Below, one piece after another: positions 8,777 through 18,919 of a DNA stretch of 64,000 nt. The notes beneath the pieces were generated by a model. It was not told the DNA's origin. It made no database searches and worked only from the letters and a program-made list of their open reading frames with translations. This DNA is from Brevibacillus panacihumi (GTDB taxonomy: Bacteria > Bacillota > Bacilli > Brevibacillales > Brevibacillaceae): the NCBI RefSeq assembly GCF_003710985.1, contig NZ_RHHT01000051.1, positions 1-64,000 on the forward strand. The letters are read 5' to 3'. The position numbers and the translations under genes were made by a program. Every line of letters begins with the position of its first letter. Position 1 is the stretch's first letter.

Positions 8777-8858
8777 GGTTTTTTCCTCCTCGGATGGATG
8801 GCTTCAATACTCTTATTGTATCTTTTCACTCCGGAAAAGAAAGTTGCCCTCGCACTTT

Positions 8859-8878
8859 ACAAAACCTATGAGTTTTGT
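8859..8878. repeat. Inverted repeat in the yojF/glpP divergent region
   Basis: ACAAAAC-CTATGA-GTTTTGT is a perfect 7-base inverted repeat with a 6-base centre. It lies between the divergent yojF and glpP transcription units and could be an operator for either. No regulator is identifiable from the sequence. Confidence 0.35.
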
Positions 8879-8951
8879 TTACAACTCCTTCACGCCCCCT
8901 TAATGAAGAAAGCTTAGCATTAGAGACAACAAGTGAATGATCCAAACGGGT

Positions 8952-9035
8952 GGAGACATGGAGAAACCCTTGACATTTTGTCCAAGACTTCAATGGAAGA
9001 ATTTTGGCGGCGACATGTCATGGGTTTTTGTTTTG
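8952..9035 (+). promoter_or_regulatory. glpP leader with terminator-like stem, candidate antitermination site
   Basis: AAACCC-T-TGACAT (8964-8976) can pair with ATGTCA-T-GGGTTT (9015-9027), a 13-position stem with one T-T mismatch and a 38-base loop, followed by TTGTTTTG. The 5' arm is preceded by a direct repeat GGAGA (8952-8956 and 8960-8964). Because the gene downstream encodes the antiterminator GlpP, the leader may be its own target. The large loop makes the fold uncertain. Confidence 0.45.
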
Positions 9036-9055
9036 CCCTAAAGGAGGCGAGCCGA

Positions 9056-9637
9056 ATGACGCAAGCAGCGTTCATTCAAAGACTGAAGCAGTACAGATTG
9101 ATCGCATCGGTGAAAGAGGCGAAGAATCTGGAAAAGGCTGCTTCTGCGAAACTGAGCGCAGTTGTTCTGTCCATCGGCAACATCGGCGTCATCAAAGGCT
9201 ATGTGGACTTTATGAAAAGTCAGGGAATCCCCGTGTTTCTCCATCTGGAGCGAATGGGCGGGATCAGTCATGACCGGGAAGGAATTGCCTTCTTGGCTCA
9301 TTACGTCAAGCCGGACGGGATTGTAACGACACGCAACTCACTGATCAAACTTGCGAAAAAGCAAGGCTTGCTGACCATTCAACGCCTCTTTCTCGTAGAT
9401 AGCGACGCACTCAAATCCGGCTTGCAATCCGTCCAGGAGAATCAACCGGACGCCGTAGAGATTATGCCTGCCCTTTTGCCCGATTATATTGAGGAATATC
9501 AGCGGGTGCTGGATACCCCGATTATAGCGGGCGGCTTGCTCCGAACCCGTGAACAGATGCTTGCAGCGCTTCGCAGCGGGGCGATGGCGGTCTCAGCAGG
9601 AGCACCATCATTATGGAAGGAGCATGTGCACCCATGA
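9056..9637 (+). CDS. glpP: Glycerol-3-phosphate-responsive antiterminator GlpP
   Basis: 193-residue antiterminator of the GlpP family. In B. subtilis it binds leader RNA of glp genes and, with glycerol-3-phosphate, prevents termination. The sequence has the TIM-barrel-like family pattern (LHLERMGGISHD, PDGIVTTRNSLI, EIMPALLPDY, IIAGGLLRTREQM). ATG at 9056 follows AAAGGAGG. It overlaps the HAD gene by ATGA and heads an operon with a full glycerophosphate importer, an arrangement that makes physiological sense. Confidence 0.92.
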   Translation: MTQAAFIQRLKQYRLIASVKEAKNLEKAASAKLSAVVLSIGNIGVIKGYVDFMKSQGIPVFLHLERMGGISHDREGIAFLAHYVKPDGIVTTRNSLIKLAKKQGLLTIQRLFLVDSDALKSGLQSVQENQPDAVEIMPALLPDYIEEYQRVLDTPIIAGGLLRTREQMLAALRSGAMAVSAGAPSLWKEHVHP

Positions 9638-10296
9638 AACAAACCCTGTTATTTGACCTGGATGGTACCCTTCTGGACAGTCGAGAGGCAGTGATCGAGG
9701 CGGTGGCTCAAACGGCGGATCAGTTAGCGCCGGGCCTGTTCAGCAGAAATGAACTGCTCCATCGTTTCGGCGAATCGCTGGATGACTTTCTCTTCGCTAT
9801 TGCAGAGGCTGCCGGTGAGATAGACAAAGATGAGGTATCACAACAATATTTTGCCTTCGTGCACAAGCATATTCACCTCCATTCCAAACTCTTTCCGGGT
9901 GTGCAGGAAGGACTGGAGCTATTGAAGAACGCCGGTTGCCAGCTGGCAGTCGTCACCAACAAGCAACGCGAATTTGCCGTGGCTGGACTGGAGCTGGCGG
10001 GTATTGATTCTTTCTTTGATGCAGTGGTTGCAGTCGATGATGTCTCGCGAGGAAAGCCTTCTGCCGAACCAGTATTGCGAGCGTTGAGCATCATGGGAAA
10101 ACAGCCGGAAGAGGCCCTGATGATTGGCGACAGCCGTTATGATGTCGTAGCGGCATGGGAAGCAGGCGTCCCATCTGTGGTGCTGGAATGGTACGGCCGG
10201 GAAGAGTGGCCGTATGTGAAGCCCACGTATCGTTATCCTGATTTTCAAGCCTTTGTTGCCGAAGTGCTGGCAGCACAAATAAAAGGAGGGAGATAA
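9634..10296 (+). CDS. HAD-family phosphatase (phosphoglycolate phosphatase-like)
   Basis: 220-residue HAD superfamily hydrolase of subfamily IA. The catalytic DLDGT is at residues 8-12, motif II at TNKQRE and motif III/IV at KPSAEP followed by IGDSRYDVVAA. The cap is of the helical C1 type. The start overlaps the glpP stop as ATGA. The substrate is unknown; its place between glpP and ugpC suggests a phosphate ester related to glycerol metabolism, as inference only. Confidence 0.85.
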   Translation: MKQTLLFDLDGTLLDSREAVIEAVAQTADQLAPGLFSRNELLHRFGESLDDFLFAIAEAAGEIDKDEVSQQYFAFVHKHIHLHSKLFPGVQEGLELLKNAGCQLAVVTNKQREFAVAGLELAGIDSFFDAVVAVDDVSRGKPSAEPVLRALSIMGKQPEEALMIGDSRYDVVAAWEAGVPSVVLEWYGREEWPYVKPTYRYPDFQAFVAEVLAAQIKGGR

Positions 10297-10299
10297 GCG

Positions 10300-11364
10300 A
10301 TGGCGCGAGTGGTATTAAACGGAATCACCAAAACGTTCCAAAATCAAACGGTGGTAAAAGGCATCGATCTGGTGGTTCCTGACGGTTCCTTTACGGTTCT
10401 GGTAGGGCCGTCGGGCTGCGGCAAATCGACTACCCTGCGCATGATCGCCGGTCTGGAGCAAGCGACCGACGGGGAAATCCAGATTGGCGACCAGATCGTC
10501 AATGATGTGCCGCCCGGAAAGCGTGATGTGGCGATGGTATTCCAAAACTACGCCCTGTATCCCACGATGAATGTCTATGACAATATTGCTTACGGATTGC
10601 GCAACCGGGGTGTCTCCAAAAAAGAGTGCAAGGTGCTGGTAGAGGAAATCGCCGAAGTCGTCGGATTGACTCCGTATCTGGCACGCAAGCCCGCACAGCT
10701 CTCGGGCGGCCAGCGGCAACGGGTGGCATTGGCAAGAGCGATGGTGAAAAAGCCCAAGGTGTTCCTGATGGACGAACCTCTCTCCAACCTGGATGCCAAG
10801 CTGCGCAACCAGATGCGGGTGGAGTTGACCAGTCTGCACAAGCAGTTGGGGAGTACGTTTATCTACGTCACCCATGACCAGGTTGAAGCGATGACAATGG
10901 GTGATCAGATCGTGGTGATGAGCGAAGGAAACATCATGCAGGTGGCCGCGCCGATGGATTTGTACCAGGAGCCGGAAAACCTCTTCGTCGCCCAGTTCAT
11001 CGGCTCTCCTGCGATGAACATCATCCCTGCGGAAGGAGATATTCAGACCCTGTGGGGCTTCCGTCCGGAGAAAGCGATGCTGCTGCCGGGTACAGGCGCA
11101 GATGTTCCGTTGGAAAACATGATTACCTTGCGCGGCAAGATCATCTCCCGGGAGATACTCGGGGCAGACTCCCTCTACTATGTGGATACAGAAAAAGGGC
11201 GTGTCGTGGTAAAGGTAGACACCGACCAAGCCGTAGACATCCCCGCCGATTTACGAGTCGGTGTTCCCGTGGCCCATCTCTACGTATTCGACCGTGATAC
11301 CGGCAAGCGTCTGCTGCGCAAGGAAGGATATGCTTTTTCATCACTTGCGGGAGGGATGGTTTGA
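10300..11364 (+). CDS. ugpC: Glycerol-3-phosphate ABC transporter ATPase
   Basis: 354-residue ATPase of the MalK/UgpC/MsmX class: Walker A GPSGCGKS at residues 36-43, Q-loop, signature LSGGQRQRVAL, Walker B LMDEPLSNLD, the H-loop histidine (YVTHDQ), and a C-terminal OB/TOBE regulatory domain (GFRPEKAML). It begins 3 bases after the HAD gene with AAGGAGGGAG. Permeases and binding protein follow, so it is probably dedicated to this importer, although MsmX-type ATPases can be shared. Confidence 0.9.
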   Translation: MARVVLNGITKTFQNQTVVKGIDLVVPDGSFTVLVGPSGCGKSTTLRMIAGLEQATDGEIQIGDQIVNDVPPGKRDVAMVFQNYALYPTMNVYDNIAYGLRNRGVSKKECKVLVEEIAEVVGLTPYLARKPAQLSGGQRQRVALARAMVKKPKVFLMDEPLSNLDAKLRNQMRVELTSLHKQLGSTFIYVTHDQVEAMTMGDQIVVMSEGNIMQVAAPMDLYQEPENLFVAQFIGSPAMNIIPAEGDIQTLWGFRPEKAMLLPGTGADVPLENMITLRGKIISREILGADSLYYVDTEKGRVVVKVDTDQAVDIPADLRVGVPVAHLYVFDRDTGKRLLRKEGYAFSSLAGGMV

Positions 11365-12305
11365 TGCAAAAAGCGATGGCTGCTTCGGACGGGATGCTGC
11401 TGCAGAAGCAAGCGAGACGAGGCCATCTCCAGGTGTGGCTCGAACGCATGCGTCCCTATCTGTACATTGCGCCTGCCTTGACATTTTTCTTCCTGTTTTT
11501 TCTTTTTCCCATCGGATATGTGATTTATCTCTCCTTTTTTGACTGGAGCTTGTTGAATCTGGAGGAGATGGATTGGGTAGGACTCGACAATTTTACAGAG
11601 CTGCTGGCGGAATCTGATTTTCATCAAGTATTGGGCAACTCCTTCGTCTATACCGTTTCTACTGTGTTTCTGGGTATTCTGATCTCCTTTTTCCTGGCGC
11701 TCTGGCTGAATCGGAGTGCGAGGGTATACGGCATCATCCAGGCTGCCGTCTTCAGTCCGCATATCATCTCGCTCGTCTCGATCGCGATGCTGTGGATGTG
11801 GCTGATGGACCCTCAATACGGACTGCTCAATGCCTTGCTGGAAATGGTGGGACTGCCGGGCTATACGTGGCTGGCTGATCCCAAAAGCTCCTTGATGTCC
11901 CTGGTCCTGGTCAGCATCTGGAAAGGTGTGGGCTACAACACGATCGTGTTCATCGCGGGCTTGCAGAGCATTCCAAAAGACATCTACGAGGCAGCGGAGC
12001 TGGACCATTCTCCCTGGTGGAGAACCTTGACGCGGCTCACGATTCCGATGCTTTCCCCGACGCTGTTTTTCCTGCTGGTGATCAATACGGTCTCTTCCTT
12101 TCAGGTATTCGACACGATTTACGTGATGACCCAGGGAGGTCCGGTCAACAGCACCAACATGCTGGTCTTTTACATCTACGAACAGGGCATGGATTTCTAC
12201 AACGGCGGCGCCGCTTCCGCAGCGTCTGTCATCCTGCTGGTCGTAGTCGGCATCTTGACGCTTCTTCATTTCCGGCTCATGGGAAAACGGGTTCATTATC
12301 AATAA
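11364..12305 (+). CDS. ugpA: Glycerol-3-phosphate ABC transporter permease UgpA
   Basis: 313-residue inner-membrane permease of the MalF/UgpA class, with six main transmembrane segments and the EAA loop near residue 212 (EAAELDHSPWWRTLTRLTIP) that docks onto the ATPase. The ATG at 11364 overlaps the last base of ugpC; TTG at 11361 is an alternative. It is followed 24 bases later by ugpE. Confidence 0.9.
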   Translation: MQKAMAASDGMLLQKQARRGHLQVWLERMRPYLYIAPALTFFFLFFLFPIGYVIYLSFFDWSLLNLEEMDWVGLDNFTELLAESDFHQVLGNSFVYTVSTVFLGILISFFLALWLNRSARVYGIIQAAVFSPHIISLVSIAMLWMWLMDPQYGLLNALLEMVGLPGYTWLADPKSSLMSLVLVSIWKGVGYNTIVFIAGLQSIPKDIYEAAELDHSPWWRTLTRLTIPMLSPTLFFLLVINTVSSFQVFDTIYVMTQGGPVNSTNMLVFYIYEQGMDFYNGGAASAASVILLVVVGILTLLHFRLMGKRVHYQ

Positions 12306-12329
12306 ACGAAGGAAAGGAGAGAGAAATGG

Positions 12330-13157
12330 ATGGGAACAGTCGGAAGAAGGGCATGGAAAACCATCGAATGGATCCTGCTGATCGGAGTCGGGCTGGTATT
12401 CGTCTTTCCGTTCTTGTGGATGTTCATCACAGCTTTTAAAACCATGCCGGAAGTCTATCAGTTTCCCCCCAGCTGGTGGCCGAACAGCTGGCAGTTTGAA
12501 AACTTCCGGATTGCCTGGAGCTCGGGTCCATTCCTTACTTATGTCTGGAACAGCCTGATCGTGGCCCTGGGGACACTCGTCCTGCAGTTTCTGATCGGTG
12601 TGCCGGCAGCCTACTCCTTTGCCCGCTATCGGTTTAAAGGAAGAAACATGCTGTTTGGCCTTAGTCTGATCGCCTTGATGATTCCCTCGCAAGTCATCTT
12701 TTTGCCAGTCTATGTACAGATGAGCCACTGGGGTCTCGTCGATACGCTGTGGGCGCTGATCCTTCCCTTCGGTGCCAGTGCATTCGGAATCTTTTTGCTG
12801 CGCCAGGCGTTCATGCAGGTACCCGATGAGGTCATCGAGGCGGCCCGTCTGGACAATGCTTCGGAGTGGAAGATCATGTGGACGATCATGGTGCCGCTAG
12901 CCAAACCCGTGCTGGTTACCTTTGGCCTGTTCAGCTTCATCTATCACTGGAATGACTACTTCTGGCCCTTGATCATGACCAACAGCGACACTGTGCGCAC
13001 ACTCCCCATCGGGATATCGATGCTGAAAGCAGCAGAGGGAGGCAAGCAGTGGAATGTGATCATGGCGGGCAATATGATCCTCGTCTTCCCGATCCTGATC
13101 GTGTTTTTCTTCGCGCAGCGCCATATCATCAATGCGTTTGTCTATCAGTCCAAGTAA
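12330..13157 (+). CDS. ugpE: Glycerol-3-phosphate ABC transporter permease UgpE
   Basis: 275-residue permease of the MalG/UgpE class, pairing with UgpA. The EAA loop is visible (VIEAARLDNASEWKIMW) and the C-terminus ends in INAFVYQSK, close to the family pattern. The start is ATG 12330 after AAAGGAGAGAG; an overlapping ATG at 12326 is in another frame. Confidence 0.9.
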   Translation: MGTVGRRAWKTIEWILLIGVGLVFVFPFLWMFITAFKTMPEVYQFPPSWWPNSWQFENFRIAWSSGPFLTYVWNSLIVALGTLVLQFLIGVPAAYSFARYRFKGRNMLFGLSLIALMIPSQVIFLPVYVQMSHWGLVDTLWALILPFGASAFGIFLLRQAFMQVPDEVIEAARLDNASEWKIMWTIMVPLAKPVLVTFGLFSFIYHWNDYFWPLIMTNSDTVRTLPIGISMLKAAEGGKQWNVIMAGNMILVFPILIVFFFAQRHIINAFVYQSK

Positions 13158-13160
13158 GAC

Positions 13161-13184
13161 CGCGAGCCGTTTCGTTGGCTCGCG
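13161..13184 (+). other. Intercistronic stem-loop between ugpE and ugpB
   Basis: CGCGAGCC and GGCTCGCG form a perfect 8-base stem with an 8-base loop and no T run behind it. Such hairpins between permease and binding-protein genes usually stabilise or separate mRNA segments, allowing more binding protein than permease. That role is an inference. Confidence 0.6.
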
Positions 13185-13221
13185 ATAACATAGAGATGGT
13201 GAAAAAAAGGAGAGATTGACG

Positions 13222-14562
13222 TTGAAAAAGGTAAAGGCCTCCCTAGTAGCATGTGCATTCGGATTGACTGCCGTTCTGGCAGGATGCGGCGGCGGCAGCC
13301 AGCAGTCAGGCGGAACTAATCAGAGCCCCGCAAATGCGTCGGCGCCAGCATCGACGAGTGCAAGTGCCCCGGCAAGCAGCAAGCCCGTAGAAATTGACTT
13401 CTGGTATGCGCTCGGTGGCCGCAACGGCGAGATTATCCAGGAAATGGTAAAGAAATTCAACGATTCCCAAAAGGACATCGTCGTGAAGGCTTCTTATCAG
13501 GGAAGCTATTACGAGAACCACTCCAAAGTGCTCGCAGCGGTATCCGCAGGCAATCAGCCTGACGTGACGATGGTGGAAGTAGGGTCTATCGGCGCATTTG
13601 CCGACGCGAAGGTACTGGAGGAGCTCGAGCCGTACACCAACGGGGCTGAGAAAAAGTACATTCCGGGCTTGCTTGGCAACTCGTACTGGAAGGATAAGCT
13701 GTACGCCATTCCCTTCAACCGTTCTACGCCTCTGCTTTATTTGAATAGAGATATGTTGAAGGCTGCTGGCCTGGATCCGGAAGGTCCGAAGACGTGGGAA
13801 GAGCTTCGCCAATACGCCAAGACTTTGACCAAGAAGGAAGGCGACAAAACAGCGACATACGGCTTTTCCACCGCGATCGATATCTGGTTCTACGAAGCTC
13901 TCGTATTCCAAAGCGGCGGAAGCATTTTGACAGAAGACAACAAGGCTTTGGCGATCAACAGTGAAGCGGGCAAAGCCCCAATCGAATTCTGGACCAGCAT
14001 GCTGAAGGAAGGCATCATGAAGGCGCCTCCTGGTGAAAAGTACAACGCGTGGGATGTGGCCAAGCAGGACTTCCTGAACGGACAGGTAGGCATGATTTTC
14101 ACCTCTACAGGTGACTTGCGCGGACTGAAGGAAAATGCGAAATTTGATGTTGGGGCTGCGTTCATGCCTGCGAACAAGAGCTATGGAGCGCCGACTGGCG
14201 GAGCCAACCTGGTCATTTTGGCGAAATCTTCGGATGAAGAGAAAAAAGCCGCTTGGGAATTTATCAACTGGATGACAGACACAGCGCAAACCGTTCCTTT
14301 CTCCCTGGAATCCGGCTACATGCCTGTGACGACGGAGGCTGTCGAGTCCGCCGAGATGAAAGCTGCGTATGAAAAAGAACCAAACTTCCAGGTGGCCGTC
14401 AAACAATTGGAGTACGCTTCTCCACGCCCGATGGTTCCCGGCTACAAGGAGCTGCAGGAAGTAATCATGACGGAAATTCAACGTGCTGTTCTGGGTCAGG
14501 CTACGGTGGATGAAGCCCTGCAAAAAGCGGATGAAAAAGGACAAAAGCTGTTGAAAAAATAA
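13222..14562 (+). CDS. ugpB: Glycerol-3-phosphate-binding lipoprotein UgpB
   Basis: 446-residue extracellular solute-binding protein of family 1. The N-terminus is a lipoprotein signal (lipobox VLAGC) followed by a Ser/Ala/Pro linker, then the two-lobed binding fold. Similarity to UgpB plus the GDPD gene downstream support sn-glycerol-3-phosphate or glycerophosphodiesters as ligand, rather than sugars. TTG at 13222 was chosen because AGGAGAG lies about 8 bases before it; TTG at 13216 is too close. Confidence 0.88.
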   Translation: MKKVKASLVACAFGLTAVLAGCGGGSQQSGGTNQSPANASAPASTSASAPASSKPVEIDFWYALGGRNGEIIQEMVKKFNDSQKDIVVKASYQGSYYENHSKVLAAVSAGNQPDVTMVEVGSIGAFADAKVLEELEPYTNGAEKKYIPGLLGNSYWKDKLYAIPFNRSTPLLYLNRDMLKAAGLDPEGPKTWEELRQYAKTLTKKEGDKTATYGFSTAIDIWFYEALVFQSGGSILTEDNKALAINSEAGKAPIEFWTSMLKEGIMKAPPGEKYNAWDVAKQDFLNGQVGMIFTSTGDLRGLKENAKFDVGAAFMPANKSYGAPTGGANLVILAKSSDEEKKAAWEFINWMTDTAQTVPFSLESGYMPVTTEAVESAEMKAAYEKEPNFQVAVKQLEYASPRPMVPGYKELQEVIMTEIQRAVLGQATVDEALQKADEKGQKLLKK

Positions 14563-14586
14563 TCAGGTCACGAAGGAGCGATCGAG

Positions 14587-15306
14587 ATGAATATTTGCAT
14601 GGCACATCGCGGCTGGTCAGGAAAAGCGCCAGAAAATACAATGACGGCGATTCGCCTGGCCTTGGCGGAGCCCGCCATTCGCGGGATTGAAATCGATGTC
14701 CAGCTCTCCCGTGATGGCGTTCCCGTCCTGATCCACGACTTTACGCTGGAGCGGACGACGACGGGGCGAGGTCTCGTCATGGATCATACGCTGGAAGAAC
14801 TGCGCGAGCTGGATGCAGGCAGTTGGTTCAACGAGAGATTCGCCGGCGAGCGAATTCCGACGTTGGAGGAGGTCCTGCAAGCTGTCAAGGGACGCTGCAC
14901 GCTGAATATCGAGCTGAAAGCGACCAGTGACATGTACCCGGGCATTGCCGAGAAAGTACTGGAGCTTTTGGAGCGGCATGAGATGAAGCAAGAGGTGTGC
15001 ATCACGTCGTTTGACCATGACTTGATTCGCCAGGTACGTGAGCTGGACGCGACTGTGGAGACGGGATTGATTGTGCTGGGACGTCCCGTACTCATGCTGG
15101 AGCAGTTGGAAGCAGCAGGTGCCAATATTCTCTCGATGGGTTATCCGTACCTGACGCGGGAGCTGGCTTGCGAAGCCTTGGAAAAAGGCTACAAGGTGAT
15201 CGCCTGGACCCTTGACGAACCGAGCCATATTCGCACGGTCATGTCGTGGCATCCCGATGTGCAGATTTGTACGAACCATCCTGATCGCATGCTGGAGTTT
15301 GTCTAG
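14587..15306 (+). CDS. ugpQ: Glycerophosphodiester phosphodiesterase UgpQ
   Basis: 239-residue cytoplasmic GDPD hydrolysing deacylated phospholipids to glycerol-3-phosphate and an alcohol. Catalytic residues are recognisable: H7-R8 (AHRGW), E35 and D37 (EIDVQ), H50 (VLIHD). There is no signal peptide, so it works on imported substrate. The last gene of the glpP-HAD-ugpCAEBQ operon, it is followed by a terminator. Confidence 0.92.
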   Translation: MNICMAHRGWSGKAPENTMTAIRLALAEPAIRGIEIDVQLSRDGVPVLIHDFTLERTTTGRGLVMDHTLEELRELDAGSWFNERFAGERIPTLEEVLQAVKGRCTLNIELKATSDMYPGIAEKVLELLERHEMKQEVCITSFDHDLIRQVRELDATVETGLIVLGRPVLMLEQLEAAGANILSMGYPYLTRELACEALEKGYKVIAWTLDEPSHIRTVMSWHPDVQICTNHPDRMLEFV

Positions 15307-15320
15307 GAAATACAAGGGAA

Positions 15321-15358
15321 AGCCGTCGAACCGAGTTTTGGTCCGACGGCTCTTTTAT
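15321..15358 (+). terminator. Terminator of the glpP-ugp operon
   Basis: AGCCGTCG and CGACGGCT pair, extended by ACC/GGT after one mismatch, with a 7-base loop, followed by CTTTTATT. It closes the rightward operon just before the convergent MBL gene. Confidence 0.85.
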
Positions 15359-15368
15359 TGGGGTTCGG

Positions 15369-16319
15369 TCAGGATGGTTGCTGCAGACGAACCAGATGCT
15401 GCAGGTTGGCGGTGTACTGATCGGGCAGCGACCAGGTTTCGAACTGCTTCGGCATCGGGAGTGACTCAAGGCTGTCGGCCGCTTCCCTTTCCGCTGTTTC
15501 TGCTTGCTTTGCTGTAAGTAAAAGATGGGTGAAGTAATCGCGCAAATCGAGAATAGCCTGCTGATCCGAGACGGGACCATGACCGGGGATGATCACTTGT
15601 GCAGGGTAAGAATCCATTTTGCCGAGGATGCGAAGCCACTCCGGAACGTTCCCGTCCTTGATGCTGGGGTGATTTTTGGTAAAAAGTAGATCTGCTGCAA
15701 ACAAAACCTGATCGTCGGGGAGATAGAGAACAGTATCGCATGCGCTATGGCCATTCCCCATCGGGATCAAGGCTGCCGTTCGTTTGCTGCCGTGGAACGT
15801 GAATACGCCGCCAAACGTCATGGAGGCTGGCACAGGCACTAACTCGGCAAGCGCAGCATCCATGGCGAGGATGTCACCCAATTGAAGGCGGAGCTCTTCT
15901 CGCTTGCTTTGATCGCTCTCCTCTTCGATGGCCTTTTGCAAAATGGCTGGGTAGCCCGGATTTGCCTTGGCAAAGGAAAGGAACTGGTGCGTGCGCTCAA
16001 GCATCAGGTTGCGAGTCGTTACCGTCGAGAGGATGGGAAGATCGGCGAAAACCTGGTTTCCACCGACATGGTCCAGATGAAAGTGGGAATTGATGACCAG
16101 GGAGATCGGTCGTCGAAAGAGAGGAAGTGCTGCTTCATGCAACGATTGAGCGGCTTGGGGGGTGTACATGGTGTCGAAGAGGAGGATTTGTTCGCCCAGA
16201 TCAACGATGCCTGCGTTGGCCATCGAGCCTGTGCCGCCCTTTGCGATCGCCGCATAGATGCCATCCGAGATGAATTCCAATGTGAAATAAGAAGTTTCAA
16301 AGCCTGATACAGCTGTCAT
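15369..16319 (-). CDS. MBL-fold metallohydrolase
   Basis: 316-residue metallo-beta-lactamase-fold enzyme. The zinc motif HFHLDH is at residues 79-84, and further conserved histidine/aspartate positions are visible (GNGHSACDTVLY, GHGPVSD). It has no signal peptide. ATG at 16319 follows GGGAGGT and was preferred to an ATG five codons upstream. It could be a lactonase, hydrolase or detoxifying enzyme; the substrate is not readable. It has its own promoter and is divergent from the SET gene. Confidence 0.8.
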   Translation of the reverse strand: MTAVSGFETSYFTLEFISDGIYAAIAKGGTGSMANAGIVDLGEQILLFDTMYTPQAAQSLHEAALPLFRRPISLVINSHFHLDHVGGNQVFADLPILSTVTTRNLMLERTHQFLSFAKANPGYPAILQKAIEEESDQSKREELRLQLGDILAMDAALAELVPVPASMTFGGVFTFHGSKRTAALIPMGNGHSACDTVLYLPDDQVLFAADLLFTKNHPSIKDGNVPEWLRILGKMDSYPAQVIIPGHGPVSDQQAILDLRDYFTHLLLTAKQAETAEREAADSLESLPMPKQFETWSLPDQYTANLQHLVRLQQPS

Positions 16320-16360
16320 TGGTTTACCTCCCATTCTTGCAGGGCTGAAGTCCTGTCTTT

Positions 16361-16389
16361 AGTATATTTTGGAATTTTCAGCCAAACAA
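16361..16389 (-). promoter_or_regulatory. SigA-type promoter of the MBL gene
   Basis: On the minus strand: -35 TTGTTT (16384-16389), 17-base spacer, -10 TATACT (16361-16366). It lies 42 bases from the start codon. Confidence 0.5.
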
Positions 16390-16409
16390 TATCACACCAT
16401 GACAGCATT

Positions 16410-16438
16410 TTGACAATCATCCGCTATTAAATCATAGT
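16410..16438 (+). promoter_or_regulatory. SigA-type promoter of the SET-domain gene
   Basis: -35 TTGACA (16410-16415), 17-base spacer, -10 CATAGT (16433-16438). It is back to back with the MBL promoter. Confidence 0.45.
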
Positions 16439-16538
16439 ATTTACCCCGACATACTCAACTTTTTACACACCACTTGATGGCATTCTGCTTATCATGATAA
16501 AAAGCACAGGGCAAAGTGCCAGGGAGTGACAAAAGATC

Positions 16539-17138
16539 ATGATGCATCCCGATACAGAGCTGCGGTACATCAATGATGTGATCGGCTACGGTGTGTTTGC
16601 GACCAGGTTCATTCCCAAAGGAACCGTTGTGTGGGCGCTTGATGATCTGGACCAGGTATTGGATCCTTCCTTCGTGGAAAGACTGGACCCATTGCGCAAG
16701 CAGGATGTTCTCAAGTACTCCTTTAAAAATCAGCATGGGCAATACATTCTCTGCTGGGACAAAGCCAGATATGTGAATCACAGTTTTCATGCAACCTGTG
16801 TGGGGACGATGTACGATCTGGAGCTGGCGGCACGTGACATCCATCCGGGCGAAGAATTGACTGATGATTATGGGACACTGAATCTGGATGAGCCGTTTGC
16901 GTGCATGCCGGAGGAGGGAACGACCCGGTCATGGGTCATGCCGGATGATTTGCTTCATTATCATCAGCAGTGGGACGACAGCGCGAAGGAGGCATTTCGG
17001 CACTTTGATCGAGTCGAGCAGCCGCTGAAGCATCTGATTCGTCCCGAGCATCGGGGAAAAATCCGGGCCATTGTCGAGCAGCGGGCAGAGTTGGACTCTA
17101 TTCGCCATCTCTATTGCGAGAAAGAGTGGCAAAAGTAG
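16539..17138 (+). CDS. SET-domain protein, putative lysine methyltransferase
   Basis: 199 residues with a compact SET domain: GYG at 16-18 (SAM binding), YVNHSF at 78-83 with Cys87 after it, and GEELTDDYG at 104-112, which carries the catalytic tyrosine (Y111). These are the signature elements of SET methyltransferases. The remaining 85 residues form a helical C-terminal region. Bacterial SET proteins are rare and their targets are mostly unknown. It is a single gene with its own promoter, next to glnS. Confidence 0.82.
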   Translation: MMHPDTELRYINDVIGYGVFATRFIPKGTVVWALDDLDQVLDPSFVERLDPLRKQDVLKYSFKNQHGQYILCWDKARYVNHSFHATCVGTMYDLELAARDIHPGEELTDDYGTLNLDEPFACMPEEGTTRSWVMPDDLLHYHQQWDDSAKEAFRHFDRVEQPLKHLIRPEHRGKIRAIVEQRAELDSIRHLYCEKEWQK

Positions 17139-17151
17139 GAAAATCATAAAG

Positions 17152-17176
17152 GAGTCGGGCCCGATCAGGGTCCGAT
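17152..17176 (+). other. Stem-loop after the SET gene
   Basis: GTCGGGCCC and GGGTCCGAT pair (9 positions with G-T pairs) around a GATCA loop. The downstream tract (TCTGTTG) is only moderately T-rich, so this is at best a weak terminator before the glnS promoter. Confidence 0.4.
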
Positions 17177-17180
17177 TCTG

Positions 17181-17209
17181 TTGAACTTATGGGACAGAAT
17201 CAGTATTAT
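17181..17209 (+). promoter_or_regulatory. SigA-type promoter of glnS
   Basis: -35 TTGAAC (17181-17186), 17-base spacer, -10 TATTAT (17204-17209), 35 bases before the TTG start. The short leader leaves no room for a T-box. Confidence 0.6.
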
Positions 17210-17243
17210 GGAGTGTAAAGGTGAAGGGAAAGGTTGAGTTCAT

Positions 17244-18905
<1,662 letters not shown>

Positions 18906-18919
18906 TGGCCATAAAAATT

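Noticed and set aside
17139-17243. T-box leader for glnS
   Set aside because: The promoter leaves a leader of only about 30 bases, and no T-box consensus or terminator precedes the start.
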